From Cupriavidus oxalaticus (lineage in GTDB: Bacteria > Pseudomonadota > Gammaproteobacteria > Burkholderiales > Burkholderiaceae), in the NCBI RefSeq assembly GCF_004768545.1, contig NZ_CP038636.1, forward strand, positions 930,001 through 994,000: a stretch of 64,000 bases of DNA. Direction: 5' to 3'. The notes beneath the pieces are model-generated. The model saw nothing but the letters and a program-made list of their open reading frames with translations, did not search any database and was not told where the DNA came from. Below, one piece after another: positions 1 to 8,450 of this stretch. Position 1 is the first letter of the stretch. Every line of letters starts with the position of its first letter. Both the position numbers and the translations under genes were made by a program.

Positions 1-2
1 TC

Positions 3-1403
3 GGCGGTCAATGGAACTTGTGCAGCGCGGCCAGCGCGACCTGGTCCGGGATGCGCACAAACACCAGCCGAGTCACGTCGGCCTTCTCCGACCTGGACCA
101 TGGCACAGATGTCGCGACGTATCCGCGCCAGGATCAAATGCTTGCCTATCTGGAGCGCTATGCAGCCCGCTTCGATTTGCTGCGCTGCATCCGCTTCGGC
201 ACGCGTGTCGAGCGCCTCGAGGCCGCGGAGGGCGGCTGCTGGCGGCTACGCTCGCGCAGTGCAAGCAGAATGCACGAAGAGAGCTTCAGCCAGGTAATCG
301 TGGCCACGGGCGCGCAAGCCGTGCCGCTACTGCCCGACATTCCTGGCATGGCGAACTTTACCGGCGCGCTCGGTATCGCACATACCGCGCGTTACAAGGG
401 TGCTGAGCCTTACCGAGGCCGTTCTGTGCTGGTGGCCGGCTGTTCGATCAGCGCCCTGGAAATCGCCTCTGATCTCGCTTTTGGCGGAGCAAACGTCACA
501 GCAGCCTACCGCCGCCAGCGTTATATTGTCCCTAAGCTAATTGCAGGCGTGCCGGCCGAACATATGCTGTTCCACCGCGCGGCAGCGCTGGCGGGCGAGG
601 CGCTTCCGGCCGAGGCGCTAGCGGATAGCCTGAAGGCGGCCGTGCTTCGGGCCGGCGGCGCGCCCGACCAGTTTGGGGCGCCAGTGCCCGATGCCAATGT
701 GTTCGCGGCGGGCATCTCCCAGTCACAGGGATTCCTGCCGGCGGTGGCCGAAGGCCGCGTTACCGTGCGCCCCTGGATCGACCGCATCGACGGGGGCACC
801 GTGCGCTTTACCGACGGCACTGTCGCAACGCCCGATGCGATTCTCTTCGGAACCGGCTATGGCCTGTCGGTGCCGTGGTTGGCGCCAGACATTGCACGCA
901 CGCTGAACTACGACGGCAGGGGGCTAGACCTGCACGCTCATACCTTTCACCCGAACCTCCGGGGACTGGCCTTCGTCGGCCTCTACAACCTGGTCGGCCC
1001 CTATCTGCCGGTGCTCGAACTGCAGGCCCGTTGGATTGCCTACACGCTGGCCGGCCTGGCACCCATGCCGTCGCCGACACAGATGGCGCAAGGGCTGGCG
1101 GCGTGCCGGGCGATGCGGCAGCGCGGGCAGCAGCCAGTGCTACATGATCTTGCGGTTTCGCTGGCGCGCCAGATCGGCGCGGAGCCCGATCTGGCGCGCT
1201 GGCCCGAGCTCGAACGCGCGCTGTTGTTCGGCCCCCTGTCGCCGGTCTCGTTCCGCCTGCAAGGCCCAGACCGCCTGAACGACGCGCCGACCCGGACGCT
1301 GGCAGCGGCTCAGGCATTCGGGGCAATACGCGGCCCGGAGTTTACGCCCGAGGAGCTGCGGTTGCGCAGCTTGATCGGCAGCCGGGAAGCCGCCGTCGCC
1401 TGA
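3..1403 (+). CDS. Flavin-containing monooxygenase, 5'-truncated by window edge
   Basis: The protein is a flavin-dependent, NAD(P)H-using monooxygenase of the FMO/BVMO-like group, probably oxygenating a small N- or S-containing or ketone substrate. The frame is already open at base 3 and begins with GGQWN, the conserved segment that normally follows the N-terminal FAD-binding GxGxxG. The first roughly 40 residues therefore lie left of the window. About 25 residues on comes the MRTN..R.TSAFSD stretch typical of FMOs. A second Rossmann motif (VLVAGCSISALEIA, near residue 145) should bind NADPH, and VATGAQAVPLLPDIPG is the usual linker before it. A TTG codon at 18 could be mistaken for a start, but homology extends upstream of it. 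Its neighbour on the right is a convergent ABC importer operon, so a shared pathway cannot be read from strand arrangement. Family call firm, substrate unknown. Confidence 0.8.
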   Translation, partial: GGQWNLCSAASATWSGMRTNTSRVTSAFSDLDHGTDVATYPRQDQMLAYLERYAARFDLLRCIRFGTRVERLEAAEGGCWRLRSRSASRMHEESFSQVIVATGAQAVPLLPDIPGMANFTGALGIAHTARYKGAEPYRGRSVLVAGCSISALEIASDLAFGGANVTAAYRRQRYIVPKLIAGVPAEHMLFHRAAALAGEALPAEALADSLKAAVLRAGGAPDQFGAPVPDANVFAAGISQSQGFLPAVAEGRVTVRPWIDRIDGGTVRFTDGTVATPDAILFGTGYGLSVPWLAPDIARTLNYDGRGLDLHAHTFHPNLRGLAFVGLYNLVGPYLPVLELQARWIAYTLAGLAPMPSPTQMAQGLAACRAMRQRGQQPVLHDLAVSLARQIGAEPDLARWPELERALLFGPLSPVSFRLQGPDRLNDAPTRTLAAAQAFGAIRGPEFTPEELRLRSLIGSREAAVA

Positions 1404-1587
1404 ACCGCGCCTCGCGTCGCCAGCCAGTCCAGTCACCCACGCGCGCTGTACGTCCGGGCCGCGAGGGGCCCGACGCGGCGAACGCCACCTGGTTCGTCGT
1501 GGCGCTCCGGGGAAGGCGGCCTCGACTTCGAGGAAGAAAGCCTTCGATCACACCGGTGTTCAGCAGTTCGGGCAGCTGCGCCGCGGA

Positions 1588-2352
1588 TCAGCCGTGCATG
1601 GCCGACAGGAACTGCTGCAATTCCGCCGTCCGTGGGTCGCCGAACAGCTGCTCAGGGGTGCCGGTCTCGTGCACCCTGCCGTGGTGCATGAAGACGATGC
1701 GGTCGCTGACCTTGCGCGCAAAGTTCATCTCGTGCGTGACCATGATCAGCGTCATGCCGTCGGCGGCGAGCGACTCGACCACACTCAGCACCTCTCCCAC
1801 CAGCTCCGGGTCCAGTGCCGAAGTGATTTCGTCGCACAGCAGCACGGCCGGGTCCATCGCCAGCGCGCGGGCGATCGCCACGCGCTGCTGCTGTCCGCCA
1901 CTGAGCTGGTCGGGGTAGCTGTCGAACTTCTCGCCGAGGCCGACGCGCTGCAGCAGTGCCTGCGCGCGCCGGCGCGCATCCGCCTTCGGCACGTCCTTGA
2001 CCAGCGTGGGCGCGAGCATCACGTTCTGGCCTGCGGTCAGGTGTGGGAACAGGTTGAAATTCTGGAAGATCATGCCGACGCTCTGTCGCAGTTCGCGCAT
2101 CGTCTTCGCGTCGCCGTGACGCAGCACCTGGCCGTCGATCGACAGCTTGCCTTGCTGGAAAGTCTCGAGCCCGTTCAGGCAGCGCAGCAGCGTGCTCTTT
2201 CCAGAACCGCTGCGGCCAATGATGCAGACGACCTCACGCCGGCCGATCTGCAAGTCGATGCCCTTCAGGACTTCGTTGTCGCCATACTGCTTATGCAGGC
2301 CCTCGACATCGACGAGAGCAAATGGCTGGGTGGTGGCGTGTGATGTGGACAT
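1588..2352 (-). CDS. Polar amino-acid ABC transporter ATP-binding protein (GlnQ-like)
   Basis: This is the cytoplasmic ATPase that powers uptake of a polar amino acid or amino-acid-like compound. At 254 aa it has normal length for the family. Visible motifs in order are Walker A GRSGSGKSTLL, the Q-loop region MIFQNFNLFPH, the ABC signature LSGGQQQRVAIARAL, Walker B VLLCDEITSALDPE and the H-loop MVTHEM. It is the last gene of a leftward operon (solute-binding protein, two permeases, ATPase). An 89-bp gap with a strong hairpin separates it from the permease gene. The C-terminal 64 residues recur as a closely similar detached fragment at 41255-41455. No clear ribosome-binding site precedes the start, so that choice rests on alignment of the N-terminal MSTSHATTQPF lead. 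Substrate is inferred only from the nearby carbamoylase genes. Confidence 0.93.
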   Translation of the reverse strand: MSTSHATTQPFALVDVEGLHKQYGDNEVLKGIDLQIGRREVVCIIGRSGSGKSTLLRCLNGLETFQQGKLSIDGQVLRHGDAKTMRELRQSVGMIFQNFNLFPHLTAGQNVMLAPTLVKDVPKADARRRAQALLQRVGLGEKFDSYPDQLSGGQQQRVAIARALAMDPAVLLCDEITSALDPELVGEVLSVVESLAADGMTLIMVTHEMNFARKVSDRIVFMHHGRVHETGTPEQLFGDPRTAELQQFLSAMHG

Positions 2353-2399
2353 GGATATGCAGCTTGGAGAGCCTTGCTAAGGCTTGGTAGGCGTGGGTG

Positions 2400-2420
2400 G
2401 GGGGCTCGGTGCGAGCCCCC
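2400..2420. promoter_or_regulatory. Perfect intercistronic hairpin inside ABC importer operon
   Basis: GGGGGCTCG and CGAGCCCCC form a perfect 9-bp stem around a 3-base loop. It lies between the end of the permease gene (2442) and the start of the ATPase gene (2352). Neither strand has a T-run after the stem, so it is more likely an mRNA-stability or processing element than a simple terminator. Confidence 0.55.
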
Positions 2421-2441
2421 GTCGCGGTTCTATCTGCGGAT

Positions 2442-3092
2442 TCAGACATGCGCCTGCCAGCCGCGTTCGAGCCTGCGGCTCCAGAGCGACAGCGGGAAGC
2501 ACAGTGCGAAATACAGCAATGCGACGCAGCTATAGACCAAGAAGGGCTGGAAGGTCGCGTTCGAGATCATCTGCCCGGCCTTGGTCACTTCGACGAAGCC
2601 GATCACCGAAGCCAGCGCAGTGCCTTTGACGACCTGCACCATAAAGCCCACCGTCGGCGCCACCGCGATGCGGGCCGCCTGCGGCAGGATCACGTAGCGC
2701 AATTGCTCGCGCAGGTTCAGCGCAAGGCTGGCCGATGCTTCCCATTGGCCGCGCGGAATCGCATCGACGCAGCCGCGCCAGATCTCGGTCAGGTAGGCGC
2801 TGGCATAGAGCGTGAGACACAATGCGGCGGCGAACAGCGCCGAGGTTTCGACGCCGATCAGCGCCAGCCCGAAATAGGCCAGGAAGAGCTGCATCAGCAA
2901 CGGCGTGCCCTGGAACAGCTGCACGTACAACGCAATGCCGCGCCCCGTCCCCGGCACCCGGGAAATGCGCGCCACCAGCAGCAGCAGTCCGACGCCGCCG
3001 CCGCCGACGAAAGCAATCAGCGACAGTCCGACGGTCCAGCGCAACGCCAGCAGCAGGTTGCGGAAGATGTCCCACAGTGAAAACTCGATCAT
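2442..3092 (-). CDS. Polar amino-acid ABC transporter permease (HisM/GlnP type)
   Basis: This 216-aa integral inner-membrane subunit forms one half of the translocation pore. It opens with WDIFRNLLLALRWTVGLSLIAF, the usual N-terminal amphipathic plus first membrane segment of the HisMQ family. The EAA loop that docks on the ATPase appears as a degenerate GQWEASASLALNLRE followed by LRYVILPQAARIAVAP. The ATG at 3092 is supported by an AGGAG sequence 7 bases upstream. It follows the sister permease with only 12 bases between, so the two are cotranscribed and presumably form a heterodimer with the ATPase at 1588-2352. Confidence 0.92.
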   Translation of the reverse strand: MIEFSLWDIFRNLLLALRWTVGLSLIAFVGGGGVGLLLLVARISRVPGTGRGIALYVQLFQGTPLLMQLFLAYFGLALIGVETSALFAAALCLTLYASAYLTEIWRGCVDAIPRGQWEASASLALNLREQLRYVILPQAARIAVAPTVGFMVQVVKGTALASVIGFVEVTKAGQMISNATFQPFLVYSCVALLYFALCFPLSLWSRRLERGWQAHV

Positions 3093-3104
3093 GGCCGTCT
3101 CCTG

Positions 3105-3764
3105 TCAGCGTCCGAACAAAAAGCGCGGCCCGATCCAGTTCAGGGCCTGGCGCACCGCAACGGCCAGCGCCAGGTACGCGACGGCAACGGCGATATAAGC
3201 TTCAAAGTTCCGGAAGGTGCGGCTGGCGATAAGGTTTGCCGCATAGGACATTTCCTCCGCGGAGATCTGGCTGCAGACCGACGAGCCCAGCATCACGATG
3301 ATGATCTGGCCGACCAGTGCTGGCCAGACACGCTTGAGCGAAGGCGGCAGCACCACGCGCGTGAAGATCTGCCAGCGATCGAGCGCCAGGCTCTGCGCGG
3401 CTTCGATCTGCCCGCGCGGCGTGGATTCGAGGCCGGCGCGGATGATCTCGCAGGCGTAGGCGCCCAGGTTGAGCGTCATCGACAACACGCAGGCCACCTC
3501 GGGCGTCAGCCGCACGCCAATCGTCGGCAGGCCGAAGAAGACGAAGAACAGCTGAATGATGTAAGGGGTGTTGCGGATCGCCTCGACATAGCCGCCGACC
3601 ATGGCGCGCACCCACGCCGGCGCGTGCAGGCGCGACCAGGCGCACCCAATGCCGAGCACGGTGCCGGCGACTGCCGAGAATGCCGTCAGCAGAACGGTCA
3701 GGAAGAGGCCCTGCAGCAGCATCGGCCATTGCGAGAGCACTGGCCCGAAATCAAAGGAAATCAT
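3105..3764 (-). CDS. Polar amino-acid ABC transporter permease, second subunit
   Basis: This is the partner permease (about 219 aa) of the heterodimeric amino-acid importer. It has several hydrophobic segments and a canonical EAA-type loop, STPRGQIEAAQSLALDRWQ, then VVLPPSLKRVWPALVGQ. RNTPYIIQLFFVFFGLP is the signature of the HisMQ family. The frame is open 15 bases further to a GTG at 3779, but the ATG at 3764 (MISFDFGPVL) gives the usual family N-terminus. Neither start has a strong ribosome-binding site. It sits 69 bases downstream of the solute-binding protein gene and 12 bases upstream of the other permease. Confidence 0.9.
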   Translation of the reverse strand: MISFDFGPVLSQWPMLLQGLFLTVLLTAFSAVAGTVLGIGCAWSRLHAPAWVRAMVGGYVEAIRNTPYIIQLFFVFFGLPTIGVRLTPEVACVLSMTLNLGAYACEIIRAGLESTPRGQIEAAQSLALDRWQIFTRVVLPPSLKRVWPALVGQIIIVMLGSSVCSQISAEEMSYAANLIASRTFRNFEAYIAVAVAYLALAVAVRQALNWIGPRFLFGR

Positions 3765-3833
3765 ACGCAACAGCCACACAGAAGCGAAGGTGGAACCCGC
3801 GACGGCGCGCGCCGCCGCGGTCTTGGCAGGGCC

Positions 3834-4628
3834 TTATTCGGGCAGCTCGCCGGTGCCGCGGCCGAGCCAGCGCTGCGCATAGTTACCCAGCGTGCCGTCG
3901 GCCTTGGCTTGGCGCAGGATCTCGTTGACCTTGGCCAGCAGTGCGGTTTCGCCCTTGCGCACGCCGATAAAGTTAGGCGAGTCCTTCAGCAGCAGCTTGT
4001 ATTCGGCGTCCACCTTCGGATACTTCTGGATCGCCATGGCGGCGACCGCAGCCCCGGTGGCAACCAGCTGGGTCTGCTGCGTCACGAAGGCGGCCACCGT
4101 CGAGTTGTCATCCTCGAAGCGCTGGATCTTCAGCGTGGGCGGCGCGACCTGCTGCAGCACGTCGTCCTGAATGGTGCCGCGCGTCACAGCGATGGTCTTG
4201 CCCCCAAGGTCGGCAAAACTCTTGATGCTCAGGCTCTTCGGCCCGAACACCGCCTGGTAGAACGGCGCATAGGCGATCGTGAAGTCGATCACCTTGGCAC
4301 GCTCGGCGTTCTTGCCCAGCGCCGACACGATCAGGTCGATCTTCTTCGTTTGCAGATAGGGAATGCGGTTAGGCGTGCTGACCGGCACAAGGTCGGCCTT
4401 GACCCCCATCTTGTCGGCAATCATCTGCGCCACGGCCACATCGAGACCCTGCGGCTTCAGGTCGGGGCCCATGAAGCCATACGGCGCAAAGTCGACCGGG
4501 ATGCCGATTGCAATCGACTTCTTCGCCATCACCGCGGTCAGGGAATCGTCGGCCTGCGCAGGCGCCATGGCGACCAGGGCGGCAGTGACGAGGACGGTGG
4601 CAATGGCGGTGAACTGTCTGCGTTTCAT
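3834..4628 (-). CDS. Periplasmic amino-acid-binding protein of the ABC importer
   Basis: This family-3 (SBP_bac_3) solute-binding protein has about 264 residues and is exported to the periplasm. A twin-lysine/arginine start MKRRQFTAIATV, a hydrophobic core and an A-Q-A cleavage region give a clear signal peptide. The mature part carries PVDFAPYGFMGPDLKPQGLDV, the usual first-lobe ligand-binding segment, and ITQ-like VTRGTIQDD. Start chosen at 4628 because AAAGGGTG lies just upstream. An in-frame ATG 57 bases earlier would put 19 charged residues in front of the signal peptide. It is the first gene of the leftward importer operon and is divergent from the RpiR regulator at 4933, with two operator-like dyads in the gap. 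Confidence 0.92.
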   Translation of the reverse strand: MKRRQFTAIATVLVTAALVAMAPAQADDSLTAVMAKKSIAIGIPVDFAPYGFMGPDLKPQGLDVAVAQMIADKMGVKADLVPVSTPNRIPYLQTKKIDLIVSALGKNAERAKVIDFTIAYAPFYQAVFGPKSLSIKSFADLGGKTIAVTRGTIQDDVLQQVAPPTLKIQRFEDDNSTVAAFVTQQTQLVATGAAVAAMAIQKYPKVDAEYKLLLKDSPNFIGVRKGETALLAKVNEILRQAKADGTLGNYAQRWLGRGTGELPE

Positions 4629-4816
4629 AAAACACCCTTTCTTCAGTCGGTCGAGGAGAACGAAGGGCCAATTCGCAAGATGCATGCCACGACTCCTTGA
4701 AGCGTCGCCCGGAACCAGGAAGAGATAACACTCTCTTTAGATTCGACGGATTACGCGAGATCAGGCAAGCCATGGTGGCAGTTGGCATCGTCTTTGCTGG
4801 GGAAAGATCGAAACGT

Positions 4817-4860
4817 GGAACAGTAGTTTCACATGCTACAAATAGAGAAACTCTGGTTCC
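4817..4860. promoter_or_regulatory. Paired operator-like dyads upstream of rpiR-type regulator
   Basis: GGAAC-N4-GTTTC (4817-4830) and GAAAC-N4-GTTCC (4847-4860) are each imperfect palindromes and are inverted copies of one another, 12 of 14 positions matching. Their centres are 30 bp apart, close to three helical turns. They lie in the divergent gap between the importer operon and the RpiR gene, so the RpiR product is the obvious candidate binder. Binding is inferred, not shown. Confidence 0.5.
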
Positions 4861-4932
4861 ATAACTGTGCGAGACGGCGCCAAACCGGTGCAGCCGGAAC
4901 GAGACCCAGGTATCGCAATCGATCGCTCCGAC

Positions 4933-5817
4933 ATGAACACTTACGACGCGCTCGAAGCGCAGATCATCCAGTGCTACGGTGAGTTTTCCGGAACCGACAA
5001 GAAGCTCGCCGACGTACTGCTCAGCCGCAAATCCGAGTTGCTCGGATACTCCGCTACCGAGCTCGCCGACCTGGCGAGCGTGTCCAAGGCGAGCGCCGCC
5101 CGCTTCTTCCGGCGGCTCGGCTATGCCGACTTCGGCGCGTTCCGGCAGGCGTTGCGCGACCAGCGCGCCAGCCAGTCTCCGCTGGCAAAGATGGGTCGCG
5201 CTGCCACCCCGCGTGGCGCTCGCACTGGTGTGGCTTTACCCGCGCTCGCCGGACTGCAGGCACATGTTCAGCTCGACGCGCACCGCCTGGCCGCCCTGCC
5301 GGAGCAGCTCAGCGAACGGGTACTCGATACCACCCTGCGCGAACTGGCCGATGCGCGCCGGGTCTGGGTGGTCGGCTATCGCAACAGCTTCATGCTGGCC
5401 TTCTATGCCAATGCCTTGCTGTCGCAGGTACGGCCGGAGGTCTACCTGCTCAACGAGCAGGCCGGCAAGGATGCCGAACTGATCGCGGAAATCGACAGCA
5501 AGGACGTGCTGCTCGCGGTCGATTTCCGGCGCCGCGCGCGCCGGCTCGCACCGATCGTCACGCTGGCCACCGAGGCGGGGGCGAAGATCATCCTGCTCAG
5601 CGATGCCCCGGTCTCCGCGCTGACCACGCACGCCACCGCCGTGCTGCGCTGCTCGCACCATGGCGACCAGGTGTTCGACTCCTATGTAGCCGCGACCAGC
5701 CTCGTCAATTACCTCGCCACCGCGATGGCGCGGCGCGCCCGCAAGCGCGCGCGTGCGCGGATGGCGCGGGTCGAACGCGCGCATGACCTGCTCGACGATC
5801 TCGACCTGCAGGCGTGA
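4933..5817 (+). CDS. RpiR/MurR-family transcriptional regulator (HTH + SIS domain)
   Basis: A 294-aa DNA-binding regulator. Residues 1-75 form the RpiR helix-turn-helix (YSATELADLASVSKASAARF, then FRRLGYADFGAFRQ). The C-terminal half is a SIS sugar-isomerase-type domain: VWVVGYRNSFMLAFYANALL near residue 155, and LLAVDFRRRARRLAPIVTLA with AKIILLSDAP further on. SIS domains in this family usually bind a phosphosugar. RpiR members beside amino-acid and hydantoin genes are common in beta-proteobacteria, where the effector is often unknown. The frame can extend to a GTG at 4867, just after the operator pair, but the ATG at 4933 gives the normal N-terminus. It is followed 70 bases later by the ammonia-lyase operon and probably controls it and the divergent importer. 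Confidence 0.9.
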   Translation: MNTYDALEAQIIQCYGEFSGTDKKLADVLLSRKSELLGYSATELADLASVSKASAARFFRRLGYADFGAFRQALRDQRASQSPLAKMGRAATPRGARTGVALPALAGLQAHVQLDAHRLAALPEQLSERVLDTTLRELADARRVWVVGYRNSFMLAFYANALLSQVRPEVYLLNEQAGKDAELIAEIDSKDVLLAVDFRRRARRLAPIVTLATEAGAKIILLSDAPVSALTTHATAVLRCSHHGDQVFDSYVAATSLVNYLATAMARRARKRARARMARVERAHDLLDDLDLQA

Positions 5818-5887
5818 GCGCCCCGCATCCCGAATACAGCGCGAGTCGGCTCGCGCAACCCCCTCTCCTGTCAACACCGGAAGTCCC

Positions 5888-7114
5888 ATGTCCACGTTAC
5901 CGCAGCTCAAGCTCGATCTTTTCGTCAACCCTGCGCGCACCCGCAGCGAAGACTATGGCAGCACGCGCGAGGCCATTCTCGGTGCGCCGGCGCTGGCCAC
6001 CGCGCAACGCGCCATCACCGCCTGGGAGGGCTACCGGCCAACACCACTGCATGCGCTGCCGGCGCTGGCCGCCGCGCTGGGCGTCGGCAAGATCCACTAC
6101 AAGGACGAAGGCACGCGTTTCGGTCTCGGCAGCTTCAAGGCACTGGGCGGCGCCTATGCGGTGGGCCGCCTGCTGGCGCGCGAGATCGGCAAGCGGATCG
6201 GCCGCGCGTTGACCCCTGCCGCCCTCACTTCGCCCGAACTGCGCGCGCTGTGCGCCGATTACACGGTGACCTGCGCCACCGATGGCAACCACGGGCGTTC
6301 GGTCGCATGGGGCGCCCGGCGGTTCGGCTGCGCCTGCGTGATCTACATCCACGCCGCCGTCAGCGAAGGACGCAAGGCGGCGATCGAGCAGGTCGGCGCG
6401 ACCGTGGTACGGACTACGGGCAACTACGACCAGGCGGTCCAGCAGGCCGACCGCGACGCTCGCGAACGCGGCTGGCACGTGATTTCCGACACTTCGTATC
6501 CCGGATACATGGACGTCCCGCGAGATGTCATGCAGGGCTACCAGGTCATGGTGGCCGAGGCCGTCGACGCGCTGCCCGAGTGGCCAACGCACGTCTTCAT
6601 CCAGGCCGGCGTGGGCGGTTTCGCCGCCGCCGTCTGCGCCTACTTCTGGGAACGCAACGCAGCGCAGCGCCCGGTATTCGTGGTGGTCGAGCCGGACGCG
6701 GCCGACTGCCTGTACCGCAGCGCGCGCGCCGGCCACGTGACGGCGGTGACCGGCACGCTCAATACGCTGATGGCGGGCCTCGCCTGCGGAGAAGTGTCAC
6801 TGCTGGCGTGGGAAGTGCTGGCCCACGGCGCGGATGCCTTCTGCACCATCGATGACGGAGCGGCGGTGGCGACGATGCGCTTGCTGGCGAATCCCGCTGA
6901 TGGCGATCCCGCCATCGTCGCCGGCGAATCCGCGGTAGCGGGCCTGGCAGCCGCCATTGCGGGCATGCAAGATCCGCAAGCGCGTGCAGCGCTGGGCCTC
7001 GGCGCGCGCAGCCGCCTGCTGTTCGTTGGCAGCGAGGCCGATACCGATGCCGGGTTGTACGCGCGGCTGGTCGGGCGCAGTGCCGACGCCGTGCGCGCGG
7101 GAGCGCAGGCATGA
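5888..7114 (+). CDS. dpaL: 2,3-diaminopropionate ammonia-lyase
   Basis: A PLP enzyme of fold type II, 408 aa, that converts 2,3-diaminopropionate to pyruvate and two ammonia (YgeX family). The PLP lysine is in GLGSFKALGGAY (K84). YKDEGTRFGLGSFKALG is the family hallmark that separates it from threonine dehydratase and cysteine synthase. CATDGNHGRSVAWGARRFGC is the substrate/PLP-binding segment, and QAGVGGFAAAV is the glycine-rich phosphate cup. The frame runs open upstream, but the ATG at 5888 with CGGAAG before it gives the family N-terminus. Its stop overlaps the start of the M20 carbamoylase (ATGA), so the two are translationally coupled. That coupling suggests the lyase acts on diaminopropionate freed from a carbamoylated precursor. 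Confidence 0.88.
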   Translation: MSTLPQLKLDLFVNPARTRSEDYGSTREAILGAPALATAQRAITAWEGYRPTPLHALPALAAALGVGKIHYKDEGTRFGLGSFKALGGAYAVGRLLAREIGKRIGRALTPAALTSPELRALCADYTVTCATDGNHGRSVAWGARRFGCACVIYIHAAVSEGRKAAIEQVGATVVRTTGNYDQAVQQADRDARERGWHVISDTSYPGYMDVPRDVMQGYQVMVAEAVDALPEWPTHVFIQAGVGGFAAAVCAYFWERNAAQRPVFVVVEPDAADCLYRSARAGHVTAVTGTLNTLMAGLACGEVSLLAWEVLAHGADAFCTIDDGAAVATMRLLANPADGDPAIVAGESAVAGLAAAIAGMQDPQARAALGLGARSRLLFVGSEADTDAGLYARLVGRSADAVRAGAQA

Positions 7115-8388
7115 CAACGAACCTTAGCGCGGACAGCGGCCGCACGGCGCTCGACACCGAGTTCCCGGGCATCGACGGCGCGCGGTTGCTGCGCCGGCTC
7201 GACGAACTGAATACGCATGGCGCCATCAACGGCGGCGGCGTCTGCCGCTTGGCGCTGACTGACGCCGACCGCGCGGGGCGCGACTGGACCGTCGCGCAAA
7301 TGCGCGCGCTCGGCATGGAGGTTACCATCGATGCCATCGGCAACGGCGTCGCGATTCATGCCGGCCATGAAGACCTGCCGCCGGTGATGGTCGGCTCGCA
7401 CATCGATACGGTACGCACTGGCGGCAGGTACGACGGCAACTATGGCGTGATGGCCGGACTGGAAGTGGTCGCTGCGCTGCGCGATGCCGGCGTGCGGCTG
7501 CGCCGCCCGCTGGCGATCGCCTTCTTTACCAACGAGGAAGGCGCCCGCTTCCAGCCGGACATGATGGGCTCGCTGGTTTTCGTGGGCGGCATGCCGCTCG
7601 ACGAAGCGCTCGCGGCAGGCGGCATCGACGGCAGCACGGTCGGCGCGGAACTGGAGCGAATCGGCTATCGCGGCGATGCGCCGGTCGGCCGGCCCGAGGT
7701 CGACAGCTTTGTCGAGCTGCATATCGAACAGGGCCCGGTGCTGGAGCGCATGGGCGTGCAGATTGGCGTGGTTGAAGGCGTGCAGGGAATCAGCTGGACC
7801 GAATTCGTGCTGGAAGGCGTGTCCAACCATGCCGGCACCACGCCGATGGCCCTGCGGCACGACGCTGGCTACTGCGCCGCACGCATCGCCACCTTCGTGC
7901 ACGATCTGGCGCTGCGCTACGGCGGCCGCCAGATCGGCACGGTCGGCGCGATCCGCTTCGAGCCGAACCTCGTCAACGTGATTCCGAACCGCGCGACCTT
8001 TACCGTCGATCTGCGCAACACCGACGTCACGGCGCTCGCGCAGGCGGAAGCCGAGGTGCTCGCCTTCGCGCACCAGACCTGCGCGACGGAAGGTGTCGCG
8101 CTGCGCCGGCGTTCGCTGGCGCGCTTCGAGCCGGTGGCGTTCGACCCGCTGGTGACCGACCTGGTGCAGCGGCACAGCGACGCGCTAGGCCTGTCGACCA
8201 CGCGGATGCCGAGCGGAGCGGGCCACGACGCGCAGATGCTGGCGCGCGTCTGCCCTGCGGGCATGATCTTCGTTCCCAGCGTGGGCGGACTCAGCCACAA
8301 TGTTCGCGAGTTCACCGAAGCGGCCGACCTGGTGCGGGGCGCGCAGCTGCTGATGCGCGTGGTCGTCAGCCTGGCCAACCGTCCCTGA
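7111..8388 (+). CDS. M20-family N-carbamoyl-L-amino-acid hydrolase / ureido amidohydrolase
   Basis: A 425-aa binuclear-metal hydrolase of the hydantoinase/carbamoylase subgroup (relatives: L-carbamoylase, beta-ureidopropionase, allantoate amidohydrolase). Reaction expected: ureido acid + water gives amino acid + CO2 + NH3. Metal ligands visible are H97 (GSHIDTV), D108 (GGRYDGNYG), E142/E143 (TNEEGARF), H204 (ELHIEQGPVLE) and a C-terminal histidine in GGLSHNVREF. A dimerisation lid lies between about 230 and 340 (SNHAGTTPMALRHDAG). It overlaps the ammonia-lyase by 4 bases and is followed 62 bases later by a D-carbamoylase. A paralogue with its own importer is at 32290-33546. Exact substrate is not readable; context favours an N-carbamoyl or N-ureido derivative of diaminopropionate. 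Confidence 0.88.
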   Translation: MTTNLSADSGRTALDTEFPGIDGARLLRRLDELNTHGAINGGGVCRLALTDADRAGRDWTVAQMRALGMEVTIDAIGNGVAIHAGHEDLPPVMVGSHIDTVRTGGRYDGNYGVMAGLEVVAALRDAGVRLRRPLAIAFFTNEEGARFQPDMMGSLVFVGGMPLDEALAAGGIDGSTVGAELERIGYRGDAPVGRPEVDSFVELHIEQGPVLERMGVQIGVVEGVQGISWTEFVLEGVSNHAGTTPMALRHDAGYCAARIATFVHDLALRYGGRQIGTVGAIRFEPNLVNVIPNRATFTVDLRNTDVTALAQAEAEVLAFAHQTCATEGVALRRRSLARFEPVAFDPLVTDLVQRHSDALGLSTTRMPSGAGHDAQMLARVCPAGMIFVPSVGGLSHNVREFTEAADLVRGAQLLMRVVVSLANRP

Positions 8389-8450
8389 ACGACCCGGGCA
8401 CGGTCCCCCGATCCAACACCTTCTCTTCCCCCGAATTTCAGGAGTCAATC

